Part shown: piece by piece, positions 14,658 to 23,590 of the stretch
Numbering within the stretch: the stretch's first letter is position 1
How the letters are laid out: each line of letters opens with the position of its first letter
Assembly (NCBI RefSeq): GCF_029223585.1
Contig: NZ_CP119424.1
Span: forward strand, 558,001 to 622,000
From: Photobacterium sp. DA100
Lineage (GTDB): Bacteria; Pseudomonadota; Gammaproteobacteria; Enterobacterales; Vibrionaceae
Direction: 5' to 3'
DNA: 64,000 nt
Notes under the pieces: generated by a model
Told to the model about the DNA's origin: nothing
Database searches by the model: none
What the model saw: the letters and a program-made list of their open reading frames with translations, nothing else
Translations under genes and position numbers: made by a program

Positions 14658-16121
14658 TTATAGAGAAGCAACGGCTGCGCGTGCGCCTTTGCTGATAATA
14701 AGCTGGTAAGCCTTGGTCACGGCTTCTACGAAGCCTTCGTTTTTGATTAGGTCGGTACCAAAAATGGCTTCGATGCTCAGGATGGCTTTAACAACCGCAG
14801 GCTCTTTGCCGTATTGCTGGTAGATTTCACGGAACTGCTCAACCATTGGGTCACGGACATCAATTTCTTGATTTTCCTCGTCAACACCACTGATATAAGT
14901 CATCCAACCGGCAATGCCCATGGCTAGCCACTTGTACTCAGTACCGACAGCCAAGTGATGGCGAAGCGAGCCGCCCATGCGCTGAGGGATCTTCTGGCTA
15001 CCGTCCATCGCAATCTGCCATGTCTGATGCTTCAGGCTTGGGTTGGTAAAGCGCTCGATAAGCAGCTTGGCATACGCTTCAAGATCGGTACCTTCAGGCA
15101 TTGTGAGGGTAGGGGCCTGAGCCTGCATCATCATGTCAAATGCAGCCTTGCGGTAGCTCTCATTGGTCATGGTGTCGGAGATGTGCTTGTAGCCGCCAAG
15201 ATAGCCAAGGTAAGCAAGGAATGAATGGCTGCCGTTTAGCATCCGCAGCTTCATTTCTTCGAACGGTACAACATCGGCAACGAACTCAGCCCCGGCAATG
15301 TCCCAGTCAGGACGACCGTTAACGAAGTTATCCTCAATCACCCACTGGCGGAACGGTTCACAGGCAATACCGCATGGGTCAGCCACACCAACCAGCTCGG
15401 TGATTTCAGCCAGAGTCTCAGGCGTAGCAGCAGGCACAATGCGGTCAACCATGGTACATGGGAAGGTCACATTGGCTTCAATCCAGCTCGCTAGCTCCTG
15501 GTCAACCAAATTGGCGAAGTCCAGTACTGTTGCGCGTGCAACATGGCCGTTTTCCTGCACATTGTCGCAAGACATGACAGTGAATGGCATCAGGCCAAGT
15601 TCGCGGCGGATGCGAAGAGCTTCGACGATGTAGCCAATGGCAGAGCTCGGCTCGCGAGGGTTGGCCAAATCCGCTTGAATCAGGCCATTATTCTTGTCCA
15701 AACGGCCAGTGGCAGGATCCGCACAGTAGCCTTTTTCCGTAATCGTCATAGAGACAATGGCGACTTGCTCTTCAGACATTTTTTCCAGAACCGCACGCTT
15801 GCCTTCAAAGTTAGGGTGAAGGGACTCAGTAACCGAAGCAATGAGTTTAACGTCGGTTGCCTTAGCCCCTTTTCCTGCCACCGTATACAGATGATCCTGG
15901 GCACGGAGCTGGGTAATAAGATCTTCACCGCCAAACAGGTTAACTTCACAAATTCCCCAGTCGCTGCCTGTTTTTTCTAGCATCTCGTTGGTAAACAGGG
16001 CCTGGTGTGCTCGGTGGAATGCGCCAAAACCTAGGTGAACGATGCGGCTTTTTAATTTTGAGCGGTCAAATGCTGGGCGAATGACATTCGGGTTTAGAGC
16101 GGAGTTTGAAATAGTGTCCAT
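14658..16121 (-). CDS. uxuB: UxuB, fructuronate reductase (D-mannonate oxidoreductase)
   Basis: 487-residue NAD-dependent polyol dehydrogenase of the mannitol-dehydrogenase family, reducing D-fructuronate to D-mannonate. Motifs include the N-terminal VHLGFGAFHRAHQA (residues about 29-42), VSMTITEKGY, VMSCDNVQENGH, MVDRIVPAATPE, and the catalytic KLRMLNGSHSFLAYLGYLGG with the family Lys and His. Length matches E. coli UxuB (486). AAAGGAAAAC precedes the ATG, after an intercistronic hairpin. Confidence 0.93.
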   Translation of the reverse strand: MDTISNSALNPNVIRPAFDRSKLKSRIVHLGFGAFHRAHQALFTNEMLEKTGSDWGICEVNLFGGEDLITQLRAQDHLYTVAGKGAKATDVKLIASVTESLHPNFEGKRAVLEKMSEEQVAIVSMTITEKGYCADPATGRLDKNNGLIQADLANPREPSSAIGYIVEALRIRRELGLMPFTVMSCDNVQENGHVARATVLDFANLVDQELASWIEANVTFPCTMVDRIVPAATPETLAEITELVGVADPCGIACEPFRQWVIEDNFVNGRPDWDIAGAEFVADVVPFEEMKLRMLNGSHSFLAYLGYLGGYKHISDTMTNESYRKAAFDMMMQAQAPTLTMPEGTDLEAYAKLLIERFTNPSLKHQTWQIAMDGSQKIPQRMGGSLRHHLAVGTEYKWLAMGIAGWMTYISGVDEENQEIDVRDPMVEQFREIYQQYGKEPAVVKAILSIEAIFGTDLIKNEGFVEAVTKAYQLIISKGARAAVASL

Positions 16122-16135
16122 GTTGTTTTCCTTTG

Positions 16136-16159
16136 GCCCACCAACTGGAGTTGGTGGGC
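16136..16159. repeat. Intercistronic hairpin dctM-uxuB
   Basis: GCCCACCAACT / AGTTGGTGGGC near-perfect stem just before the uxuB ribosome site, with no T-run. A smaller hairpin GGGAC-AA-GTCCC (16198-16209) sits right after the dctM stop. Confidence 0.7.
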
Positions 16160-16214
16160 GGGTTTATCAGGGAAGTCTTCTGCGTGTTATAGATTGCGGG
16201 ACAAGTCCCTAAAA

Positions 16215-17516
16215 TCAGTAGCCAAGAACCAAGTTAGGTAGGAACAGGCTTAGCTGAGGAATAAAGGTGACAGCCAGAAGTGCAGCGATAAGGGCTGCAT
16301 AGAATGGCAGTAGCGGCTTGATGATCTTCTCGATAGACACTTTGGCTACCGAACAACCAATGAACAGGGCGCTACCTACCGGTGGGGTACAGATACCGAT
16401 AGCAAGGTTGAACGTCATCATGATACCGAAGTGAACCGGGTCGATTCCCATATCCAGTGCGATTGGCAGGAAGATTGGGGTAAAGATCAGTACTGCAGGG
16501 GTCATATCCATGAAGATACCCACAATCAGTAGGATGAGGTTGATGATCAGCAGGATAACCAGCGGGTTTTCAGAAACAGCCAGTAGGGCATCGGCAATCA
16601 TGTATGGAATATCGGCGTTCGCCATTGCCCAGGACATGCCCATCGAAGCGCCAACCAGCAGCAGTACGATAGAGGTGGTTACCGCTGACTCTAGGATGAT
16701 CTTTGGTAAGTCGCGAAGTTTTACTTCACGATAGAACACAACAGCGAGTACGAAGGTGTAGACAACGGCAATCGCCGAGGCCTCTGTCGCGGTGAAGATA
16801 CCACCGATGATACCGCCCATGATGATGACAATCAGCATCAGAGATGGCATTGCTTTGATGAAAGTATCCCAGACTACGGCCAGTGTTGGCTTAGGGGCAA
16901 CAGGGTAACCACGGCGCTTGGCAATCACACCGGCAACAATCATCAGGCTGAGGCCCATCAGGATCCCCGGAATGTAACCACCCAGGAACAGTGCAGCGAT
17001 AGAGGTACCGCCAGATACCAGTGAGAATACGATAAGGGTGTTACTAGGCGGGATCAACAGGCCGGTTGGGCATGACGTGATGTTAACCGCTGCCGAGAAG
17101 TGCTCGTCGTAGCCATCTTTTTTCTGCAGTGGAGACATAGTCCCGCCGACGGCAGCAGCAGAGGCAACCGCAGATCCAGAAATAGAGCCGAACATCATGT
17201 TTGCCATCACGTTCACGTGGGCAAGAGAGCCTGGCAGGCGTCCACCCAGTACTTTGGCGAAATTGATCAGACGGATGGCGATACCGCCCTGGTTCATGAT
17301 GTTACCCGCTAGGATGAAAAACGGGATAGCCAGCAGGGCAAAGTTATCGAGGCCTGCCGCCATGCGCTGGGCTACCACTGCGATCGCCGGCTCGAGCGGC
17401 AAGCTCATCATAATGGTTGCTAGCGATGAAAGACCGATTGCGAATGATACAGGGATCCCCAGCGCGAGTAACACGCCGAAGCTTCCGAATAGGGTGAGAA
17501 TGACTTGCCATTCCAT
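16215..17516 (-). CDS. TRAP transporter large permease (DctM type)
   Basis: 433-residue, roughly 12-helix inner-membrane protein forming the sodium-driven transport channel of a TRAP system. DctM-family hallmarks are visible: FFILAGNIMNQGGIA, GSAVASAAAVGGTMSPLQKKDGYDEHF and SCPTGLLIPPSNTLIVFS near the first half, and the C-terminal GICTPPVGSALFIG. It works with the small subunit encoded 72 bases upstream and the binding protein encoded divergently at 18408. Its place before uxuB makes glucuronate, or a related uronate, the likely cargo. Confidence 0.93.
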   Translation of the reverse strand: MEWQVILTLFGSFGVLLALGIPVSFAIGLSSLATIMMSLPLEPAIAVVAQRMAAGLDNFALLAIPFFILAGNIMNQGGIAIRLINFAKVLGGRLPGSLAHVNVMANMMFGSISGSAVASAAAVGGTMSPLQKKDGYDEHFSAAVNITSCPTGLLIPPSNTLIVFSLVSGGTSIAALFLGGYIPGILMGLSLMIVAGVIAKRRGYPVAPKPTLAVVWDTFIKAMPSLMLIVIIMGGIIGGIFTATEASAIAVVYTFVLAVVFYREVKLRDLPKIILESAVTTSIVLLLVGASMGMSWAMANADIPYMIADALLAVSENPLVILLIINLILLIVGIFMDMTPAVLIFTPIFLPIALDMGIDPVHFGIMMTFNLAIGICTPPVGSALFIGCSVAKVSIEKIIKPLLPFYAALIAALLAVTFIPQLSLFLPNLVLGY

Positions 17517-17588
17517 TGTGGAATCCTTCTTATAAAATCTTGTTCAATGGTGAAATCAAAAAAGTGATTCACCGCTGGATTTGCTTAT

Positions 17589-18101
17589 TTAGTTTTGCTG
17601 CGGGTCGGCAATGCAGATATCGCCAGATACCAGTTGTTTAATTTTTTCGAAGGCGAAAAGTGCCGAATAGAAAATCATCAGTGATCCACTGATTGGTAGG
17701 CAGAAGTAGATATAGCCCATTTCCCAACCAAGCGCTGGGGTAACCTGGCCGGTTGAAAGTGTTTTGAGCGCGAGGTTAGTACCGCCGTATACAAGAACAA
17801 CAAAAGCGAAGACGGCGATGGCCAGCTGAATGAAGATCTCATTGAACAATTTTCTTTTGCCGCTGAGCTTCATGGTTAGTAGGTCAATGGCAAGATGACG
17901 CTTGAGGCCTGTGGTGTAAGCCGCGCCAATAAGGGCTACCCACATAAATAGATATCTCGCCAGTTCATCAGTAATGGTACTTGGTTTACCAATGATATAG
18001 CGGGAGATCACCTGCCAGATCACACAGAACACCAGGAAGGTAGAGAGAGACACGGTAAACATCGCCAACCCTCTATTTATGTAACCAACCAATTTATTCA
18101 T
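17589..18101 (-). CDS. TRAP transporter small permease (DctQ type)
   Basis: 170 residues with four membrane helices (about 13-33, 49-67, 88-108, 130-150), the DctQ pattern; YLFMWVALIGAAYTTGLKRHLAID is the characteristic central block. It pairs with DctM in the inner membrane. It is the first gene of the long minus-strand operon; the promoter region upstream carries UxuR-type operators, the nearest 44 bases before its ATG. Confidence 0.9.
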   Translation of the reverse strand: MNKLVGYINRGLAMFTVSLSTFLVFCVIWQVISRYIIGKPSTITDELARYLFMWVALIGAAYTTGLKRHLAIDLLTMKLSGKRKLFNEIFIQLAIAVFAFVVLVYGGTNLALKTLSTGQVTPALGWEMGYIYFCLPISGSLMIFYSALFAFEKIKQLVSGDICIADPQQN

Positions 18102-18144
18102 CTTTAGTTCCTTTGCAATAAATAAGCATGCTCAGAGTTGTATA

Positions 18145-18156
18145 TTGGTAAACCAA
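18145..18156. promoter_or_regulatory. UxuR-type operator (dctQ side)
   Basis: TTGGTAAACCAA, 12 bases, extended to ATTGGTAAACCAAT (18144-18157). It lies 44 bases before the dctQ start and is suited to repress the minus-strand operon. Confidence 0.78.
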
Positions 18157-18258
18157 TGTAAGCAGATACGTCATCTAGCTATGTTTAAGCACGCGCTTTT
18201 TCTGTGGAGATTATAAGATGGTGTGATTTTTAGTCACGTGACCCAAGTCACAATTGAA

Positions 18259-18270
18259 TTGGTTGACCAA
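18259..18270. promoter_or_regulatory. UxuR-type operator (central)
   Basis: TTGGTTGACCAA inside AATTGGTTGACCAATTT, the closest match in the window to the extended enteric consensus. Confidence 0.78.
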
Positions 18271-18292
18271 TTTGAGGGTTTTTATTGTGATA

Positions 18293-18304
18293 TTGGTCAA
18301 TCAA
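18293..18304. promoter_or_regulatory. UxuR-type operator (dctP side, imperfect)
   Basis: TTGGTCAATCAA with one changed base in the right half, flanked by AT-rich sequence; 23 bases separate it from the central site. Confidence 0.6.
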
Positions 18305-18377
18305 TTTGCTTTTTTGTTTTGACGGTTTTCTGATTTGGCCGCAATATTGGCCCCGTACTTAAGAAATACCCTACACA

Positions 18378-18389
18378 ATGGACAACCAA
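18378..18389. promoter_or_regulatory. Degenerate UxuR-type half-operator before dctP
   Basis: ATGGACAACCAA keeps the right half ACCAA and ends 18 bases before the dctP start. It may reinforce repression of dctP. Confidence 0.4.
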
Positions 18390-18407
18390 TTCCACGGAGA
18401 TATAACA

Positions 18408-19391
18408 ATGATGACGCGTAAAAGTGTACTTACTGCAGTGATCGGTGCTGCCCTTACTTTTGGTGCTACTGCTTCTGCTTACGCAGCAACGACCTTCAAG
18501 CTAAGTCATAACCACCCGCGCGACCATGCTGTGCATAAAGCAATGGATCACATGGCGAAAGAAGTCCGCAAACTAACAGACGGCGAAGTGCGTATCCGCA
18601 TTTACCCTGATGCGCAGCTGGGCACCCAGCGTGAGTCAATGGAACTGATGCAGAATGGCGCACTGGAAATGGTAAAAACCAACGCTGCAGAGCTTGAAGC
18701 CTTTGCCCCTGCTTACTCAGCATTTAATCTTCCATACCTATTCCGTGACAAGACTCACTACTACAACGTGAAAGAAGGTGAGGTGGGTGAGGAAATCCTA
18801 GCGTCTTCCCGTGACAGTGGTTTCATTGGTGTAACTTACTATGATGCGGGGGCACGTAGCTTCTACACCTCTAAACCAATCAATACGCCTGAAGATCTGA
18901 AAGGCATGAAGATCCGTGTTCAGCCAAGCCCATCGGCGATTGCCATGGTAAATGCACTGGGTGGTAGCCCAACGCCGCTAGCATACGGTGAGCTATACAC
19001 AGCACTGCAGCAAGGTGTTGTTGATGCCGCAGAAAACAATATTCCATCATTCAGCCTAAGTCGCCACAGCGAAGTGTCTAAGTACTTCAGCCTAGACGAG
19101 CACACTATGGTTCCTGATGTTTTGGTTATCTCGACCAAAGCCTATGATGCCCTTTCTGAGGAACACCAGGCGGCATTGAAGCAGGCGGCGATGAGCTCAA
19201 TGGAAGTGATGAAAGAGCTATGGGCAGAATCAGAAGCCAAAGAGCGTGCGAAAGCTGAGAAAATGGGCGTAACCTTCGTTAAACCGAATAAGACAGCGTT
19301 TGTAGAGGCGGTACAGCCAATGTATGACGCATTGGAAAAATCTAATCCTGAGCTGAACGAAATCGTAGAGCGTATCAAAGCAGTACAATAA
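18408..19391 (+). CDS. TRAP transporter substrate-binding protein (DctP type)
   Basis: 327-residue periplasmic receptor. I start at ATG 18408 with GGAG ten bases upstream; an in-frame ATG at 18378 would place a charged segment before the signal peptide. Residues 1-26 form a Sec signal ending ASAYA. The mature chain has typical DctP/SiaP marks: TTFKLSHNHPRDHAVHKA, the central GMKIRVQPSPSAIAMVNALGGSPTPLAYGELYTALQQGVVDAAENN region with the carboxylate-binding Arg (in IRVQ), and the FxxPY-like NLPYLF. It delivers a uronate to DctQM, encoded on the other strand. Confidence 0.93.
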   Translation: MMTRKSVLTAVIGAALTFGATASAYAATTFKLSHNHPRDHAVHKAMDHMAKEVRKLTDGEVRIRIYPDAQLGTQRESMELMQNGALEMVKTNAAELEAFAPAYSAFNLPYLFRDKTHYYNVKEGEVGEEILASSRDSGFIGVTYYDAGARSFYTSKPINTPEDLKGMKIRVQPSPSAIAMVNALGGSPTPLAYGELYTALQQGVVDAAENNIPSFSLSRHSEVSKYFSLDEHTMVPDVLVISTKAYDALSEEHQAALKQAAMSSMEVMKELWAESEAKERAKAEKMGVTFVKPNKTAFVEAVQPMYDALEKSNPELNEIVERIKAVQ

Positions 19392-19424
19392 GCAAAGAAA
19401 ACAGCTGTTGTAATCATAAAAATC

Positions 19425-19443
19425 AAAGTGTTGCCACACTTTT
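19425..19443 (+). terminator. Possible terminator after dctP
   Basis: AAAGTGT-TGCC-ACACTTT seven-pair stem ending in a short T-run, 34 bases past the dctP stop and just before the regulator's operator. It may be only partly effective. Confidence 0.5.
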
Positions 19444-19450
19444 ACATTAA

Positions 19451-19462
19451 GAGGTTGACCAA
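19451..19462. promoter_or_regulatory. UxuR-type operator before its own regulator gene
   Basis: GAGGTTGACCAA keeps the right half and centre of the cluster consensus, 35 bases before the regulator's ATG, implying autoregulation. A further half-site TTTGGTC follows at 19468-19474. Confidence 0.6.
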
Positions 19463-19496
19463 TTAAGTTTGGTCGTTATGATGGCGAATAAGTGCA

Positions 19497-20285
19497 ATGG
19501 AAAAAAGTGACAATATCATCATGATGCCCTTTGAACCGAAACGTCCTTACCAAGAACTTGGTTTGGTGTTGAGACAAGAACTTATCGATGGACGCTACAA
19601 GGTAGGTGACCGATTACCGCCGGAGCGGGATATCGCTGAGCGACTGAATGTCAGCCGAACGGTAGTCCGTGAAGCGATCATTATGCTGGAACTAGAAAAT
19701 CTTGTTGAGGTGAAGAAGGGATCTGGGGTTTATGTCCTGAATATTCCTAGTCACTCCAATAGCCGGGAGAATGTGATCAGCGACGATGCGGGTCCATTCG
19801 AAATGCTGCAGGCCAGGCAGTTGCTTGAAAGTAACATTGCCGAGTTTGCCGCTATCCAGGTGACACCGGGTGATATTGTGAAGATGCGTGCGGCACTGGA
19901 TCTTGAGCGCAGTGAGATTGCCTCAGGGGCCGAAGAATGTATCGGTGATGAACAGTTCCATATGTGCATTGCCGAAGCCACGCAAAACTCAGTATTGGTC
20001 GATATGCTTAAGCAATCTTGGGAGCGACGTGAGCAAAGCCCGATGTGGAAGAAGCTGCACTCGCACATTATTGACCAAGCATACCGTCAGGAGTGGCTTG
20101 AGGATCATGCGCGTATATTAGCAGCAATGCAGCGCAAAGATCCGATTGCAGCGAAAAATGCCATGTGGCAACACCTTGAGAATGTGAAACAACGCCTGTT
20201 AGAACTTTCTGATATTGATGATCCGAATTTTGATGGCTACTTATTTAGCTCGAATCCGGTAGTTCTCCTTGGTGGTGAAAAATAA
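19497..20285 (+). CDS. uxuR: UxuR/ExuR-type GntR-family (FCD) repressor
   Basis: 262 residues. The N-terminal winged helix-turn-helix (about 18-80) reads YQELGLVLRQELIDG...LPPERDIAERLNVSRTVVREAIIMLE, the GntR signature. The C-terminal FCD ligand domain (about 100-245) has the helical ARQLLESNIAEFAA and the metal/effector residues in DEQFHMCIAEATQN and DHARILAAM. Close to E. coli UxuR/ExuR, which bind fructuronate or galacturonate and release TTGGTnnACCAA operators. Its place among such sites makes it the probable repressor of the whole cluster. Confidence 0.9.
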   Translation: MEKSDNIIMMPFEPKRPYQELGLVLRQELIDGRYKVGDRLPPERDIAERLNVSRTVVREAIIMLELENLVEVKKGSGVYVLNIPSHSNSRENVISDDAGPFEMLQARQLLESNIAEFAAIQVTPGDIVKMRAALDLERSEIASGAEECIGDEQFHMCIAEATQNSVLVDMLKQSWERREQSPMWKKLHSHIIDQAYRQEWLEDHARILAAMQRKDPIAAKNAMWQHLENVKQRLLELSDIDDPNFDGYLFSSNPVVLLGGEK

Positions 20286-20304
20286 ACCGCCGACAAATTC
20301 AATT

Positions 20305-20332
20305 AGGCCAATGAGTCTTTATTGGCCTCTTT
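20305..20332 (+). terminator. Terminator between uxuR and uxuA
   Basis: AGGCCAAT / ATTGGCCT eight-pair stem with an eight-base loop and CTTT tail, 20 bases after the uxuR stop. The T-run is short, so uxuA may be reached by read-through as well as by its own promoter. Confidence 0.6.
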
Positions 20333-20428
20333 AAAAGCAGTTATTTTACGTAATTGTGCATTCTAAATTGTAAAGTACTTAACTCAGATTTTTGAGCGGG
20401 TTAAGTGTGTCTATAAAAGGTGATTGTC

Positions 20429-21613
20429 ATGGAACAAACCTGGCGCTGGTATGGCCCTAATGATCCTGTATCGCTTGATGATATTCGTCAGGCAGGCGCT
20501 ACGGGAATTGTAAATGCATTGCATCATATTCCAAACGGTGAAGTTTGGACCGTAGAAGAAATTCTAAAGCGCAAAGCAATAATTGAGGAAAAAGGTTTAA
20601 CTTGGTCTGTTGTTGAAAGTGTGCCTGTTCATGAAGAAATAAAAACGCAAACAGGTAATTACCAACAGTGGATTGATAATTATAAGCAGACACTACGTAA
20701 TTTGGCAGAATGCGGTATTGATACGGTTTGTTATAACTTTATGCCGGTATTAGATTGGACGCGCACCGATCTGGAATTTGAAATGCCGGATGGCTCTAAA
20801 GCGTTACGTTTTGATCAAATTGCGTTTGCAGCATTTGAATTATTTATTCTAAAACGTCCGGGTGCTGAAGAAGAGTACTCTGCGCAGGAACAAGCTGAGG
20901 CCCAGAAATATTTCAATGCCATGTCTGCAGAGGCTGTGGCTCAGTTGACGAGCAACATTATTGCCGGCCTGCCGGGAGCTGAAGAAGGATATACCCTTGA
21001 GGAGTTTCAGGCGCAGCTTGACCGTTATGCTGGCATTGATAAAGATAAGCTTCGTCAGCATATGAAGCACTTCTTGAGTGAGTTGATGCCGGTGTGCGAT
21101 GCCACAGGGCTGAAGATGGCAGTGCATCCCGACGATCCACCGCGACCGATCCTTGGTTTGCCGCGTATTGTCTCGACCATTGAAGATATTGATTGGCTGA
21201 CAACAGAAGTACCAAGCAAGAACAATGGCATCACCATGTGTACTGGCTCTTACGGTGTCCGTGGCGACAATGACTTGGTTAACATGATCAAACAACATGG
21301 TGACCGTATTTATTTCACTCATTTGCGTTCAACGCAGCGTGAAGAAAACCAATTGAGCTTCCATGAGGCCGCTCACCTTGATGGCGATGTGGATATGTAT
21401 AATGTCGTAATGGCTATCTTGGAAGAAGAGCAGCGCCGTGAGGAGTCAGGTGATACCCGCTTGATTCCGATGCGTCCGGACCATGGTCACCAGATGCTGG
21501 ATGACCTGAAAAAGAAAACCAACCCAGGATATTCAGCCATTGGCCGCCTGAAAGGTTTGGCGGAGGTTCGTGGCCTGGAAATGGCACTGAAGCGCGCATT
21601 TTTTAACAAATAA
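20429..21613 (+). CDS. uxuA: UxuA, D-mannonate dehydratase
   Basis: 394 residues, the same length as E. coli UxuA. It dehydrates D-mannonate to 2-keto-3-deoxygluconate. The start [16 protein letters not shown] is the family N terminus, so ATG 20429 (AAAAGG upstream) is preferred over the GTG nine bases earlier. Metal-binding and active-site blocks are visible: [63 protein letters not shown] and [13 protein letters not shown]. With uxaC, uxuB, kdgK and kdgA it completes the glucuronate pathway. Confidence 0.96.
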   Translation: MEQTWRWYGPNDPVSLDDIRQAGATGIVNALHHIPNGEVWTVEEILKRKAIIEEKGLTWSVVESVPVHEEIKTQTGNYQQWIDNYKQTLRNLAECGIDTVCYNFMPVLDWTRTDLEFEMPDGSKALRFDQIAFAAFELFILKRPGAEEEYSAQEQAEAQKYFNAMSAEAVAQLTSNIIAGLPGAEEGYTLEEFQAQLDRYAGIDKDKLRQHMKHFLSELMPVCDATGLKMAVHPDDPPRPILGLPRIVSTIEDIDWLTTEVPSKNNGITMCTGSYGVRGDNDLVNMIKQHGDRIYFTHLRSTQREENQLSFHEAAHLDGDVDMYNVVMAILEEEQRREESGDTRLIPMRPDHGHQMLDDLKKKTNPGYSAIGRLKGLAEVRGLEMALKRAFFNK

Positions 21614-21658
21614 TAAGTCCTTATACACAAAAAATAGTGTATATACCTACCAATGTTT

Positions 21659-21683
21659 GGCCCGACTTTCGGGCCTTTTTTTT
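21659..21683 (+). terminator. Terminator of uxuA
   Basis: GGCCCG-ACTTT-CGGGCC stem followed by eight T, 46 bases after the stop codon. Confidence 0.95.
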
Positions 21684-21795
21684 ATTTATCGATCAAACCG
21701 ACATTTATTTTGTGGCTCTGCATGTATGGTACTTTATGCCCATTTGTCTATGGGTTTTTTCTTGTATCAAACTCTTGCCAAAACAGGGATAACAT

Positions 21796-23535
21796 ATGGC
21801 AAATAAACTATCATTTAAAGTAAAAATAATTATCACTTTGATAGCTATATTAATAGCAACTGTGGTTACCTCATTCTTCAGTGTCAATTATTATCTCAGC
21901 CGCTATATTTTTGACAGTGATGCTGAAAGTATTAATACTCAGATTAGCTTGGTCAAAGATAAGCTGTATGATGATATTCGTAACAAGGTATTGATTGCAG
22001 AGAACATTAGTCTAGATATTACCAGTATCCAAGAAGTTACAGAGCGAGCTGGGTTTTATGCGGCAGCAAAAGTGATAGCTGATTTTGTCATTACCGATAA
22101 AGGGCGCATTGATGATGAATCCGAAGCCAGTCATTACATTCAGCTGGTAAATAGCACCAGTGGGACAAGCGTTAGTGATATTTTTTATCAAAATGATATT
22201 CCATTGATATCCATTACTGTACCCAGAGGCAATGGCGGTGATATTTTTTATCTTGATTTGAGAAACACCCAACAGTTACTGTCGCAGTCTTCTGTTGCGG
22301 GGAGTTACTTCGATCTGGAAGATAGCAGAGGAACACAGGTCTTTAGTAATCGCATTGATGGCGATCTTATTCCGTATACCAACCGTTTTGCTGTTGGCGA
22401 TAGCCAGTGGATGCTGACGGGTTACATTGATCGTGGTTACATCCAGCAAAATACCAACGCCTTGAGCGGCAGCATTACCATGGCGCTGGTACTGGTGGCG
22501 TTGATTTCCATTCCGCTGAGCGTCCTTTTTATCAATACTATTTTCAAACATCTCAGCACGCTGCGCAGCATTATTGTTGGTCTATCTCGGGGAGATGCGG
22601 ATCTCACCCGGCGACTGGATGTCTACAGCAATGATGATTTGGGCAAGATTGCCTCGGGCATCAACCATTTTATCGAAAACCTGCAAAGAATGATGCTGGA
22701 AGTCTCTCAGTCAAGCCAGGCGATCCAGCATGAAGTGGCAGCACTGAAAGATAAAGCGGATTCCAACAAGTCCTTACTCACCCGCCACACTCAGGAAACG
22801 GAGAAAGTGGTAACGGCCATCAATGAAATGAGCGCAACGGCGGAGTCTGTCGCGGATAGCGGCAATCGGGCTGCAGACTTTACCCATGCGACCAATGCCG
22901 AAGCGGAAAAATCAAAAGATGTCGTGAAGGTGGCTTCTAGTAGTGTGAATCAACTATCGACGGAAGTGGAAAGTATGTCGGTATCTATACAGACCATGAG
23001 TCAGGATTTCGAGAAAATCGATGCGGTACTCCATGTGATAGGTGAAATTGCCGAACAAACTAACTTACTTGCGCTTAATGCTGCTATTGAGGCGGCTCGT
23101 GCTGGTGAGCAGGGAAGGGGGTTTGCAGTCGTTGCCGATGAGGTTAGAGCACTGGCGGCGAGAACGCAGCAGAGTACGTCTGAAATCGATACCATGCTAT
23201 CGGATTTACGTAAGGCGACATCAGTAGTAGTTCAGTCGATGGATGTGACGAAGGGAAGTTGCGCCCAAACTGTTGAGCACACAGCAAATGTGATGGCCTC
23301 TTTGGAATCAATGACTAACTCCATTAGTCAGATTAACGATCTTACCACTCAGATTGCCACTTCAGCCAACGAGCAGAGTGTAGTGACGGAAGAAGTGAAC
23401 AAGAACATGATAGCCATTCACGATATGATCAACGAGCTTAATCGCAACGCTGATGACTCGGTCGCCAGTACTGAGCAACTTGCGGTTACCAATAGTCAAT
23501 TAAATGCGATGGTGGCCAACTTTAAGTTGAAGTAA
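21796..23535 (+). CDS. Methyl-accepting chemotaxis protein
   Basis: 579 residues. A first membrane helix (about 10-33) is followed by a periplasmic sensor of about 190 residues, a second helix (about 226-247), a HAMP domain ([35 protein letters not shown]) and a cytoplasmic signalling helix with the highly conserved hairpin [20 protein letters not shown] and [15 protein letters not shown]. The sensor resembles the dCache/sCache type only in layout; its ligand is unknown. It lies after the uxuA terminator and before a Fur-controlled gene, so it is probably independently transcribed; sensing of a uronate is possible but unproven. Confidence 0.92.
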   Translation: MANKLSFKVKIIITLIAILIATVVTSFFSVNYYLSRYIFDSDAESINTQISLVKDKLYDDIRNKVLIAENISLDITSIQEVTERAGFYAAAKVIADFVITDKGRIDDESEASHYIQLVNSTSGTSVSDIFYQNDIPLISITVPRGNGGDIFYLDLRNTQQLLSQSSVAGSYFDLEDSRGTQVFSNRIDGDLIPYTNRFAVGDSQWMLTGYIDRGYIQQNTNALSGSITMALVLVALISIPLSVLFINTIFKHLSTLRSIIVGLSRGDADLTRRLDVYSNDDLGKIASGINHFIENLQRMMLEVSQSSQAIQHEVAALKDKADSNKSLLTRHTQETEKVVTAINEMSATAESVADSGNRAADFTHATNAEAEKSKDVVKVASSSVNQLSTEVESMSVSIQTMSQDFEKIDAVLHVIGEIAEQTNLLALNAAIEAARAGEQGRGFAVVADEVRALAARTQQSTSEIDTMLSDLRKATSVVVQSMDVTKGSCAQTVEHTANVMASLESMTNSISQINDLTTQIATSANEQSVVTEEVNKNMIAIHDMINELNRNADDSVASTEQLAVTNSQLNAMVANFKLK

Positions 23536-23550
23536 TACAGCCTTATGAGT

Positions 23551-23569
23551 GATAATCAATATCATTATC
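23551..23569. promoter_or_regulatory. Fur box upstream of the siderophore-interacting protein gene
   Basis: GATAATCAATATCATTATC agrees with the 19-base Fur consensus at 16 positions and lies 22 bases before the start codon, in the gap after the chemoreceptor gene. Confidence 0.85.
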
Positions 23570-23590
23570 ACTTTTAACTTGGAGTATGCC

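Larger units (their letters stand above)
18102..18407. promoter_or_regulatory. Divergent control region dctQ / dctP
   Basis: 306 bases without a gene, holding promoters for both directions of the glucuronate cluster. Besides four TTGGTnnACCAA-like sites it has a perfect GTCACGTGAC palindrome (18233-18242) and a TGTGA...TCAC pair (18222-18238) resembling a CRP site but with spacing one base too long. Confidence 0.7.

Noticed and set aside
18222..18238. CRP-like TGTGA...TCAC element
   Set aside because: The spacer is one base longer than the CRP consensus; noted in the region entry but not called as a site.
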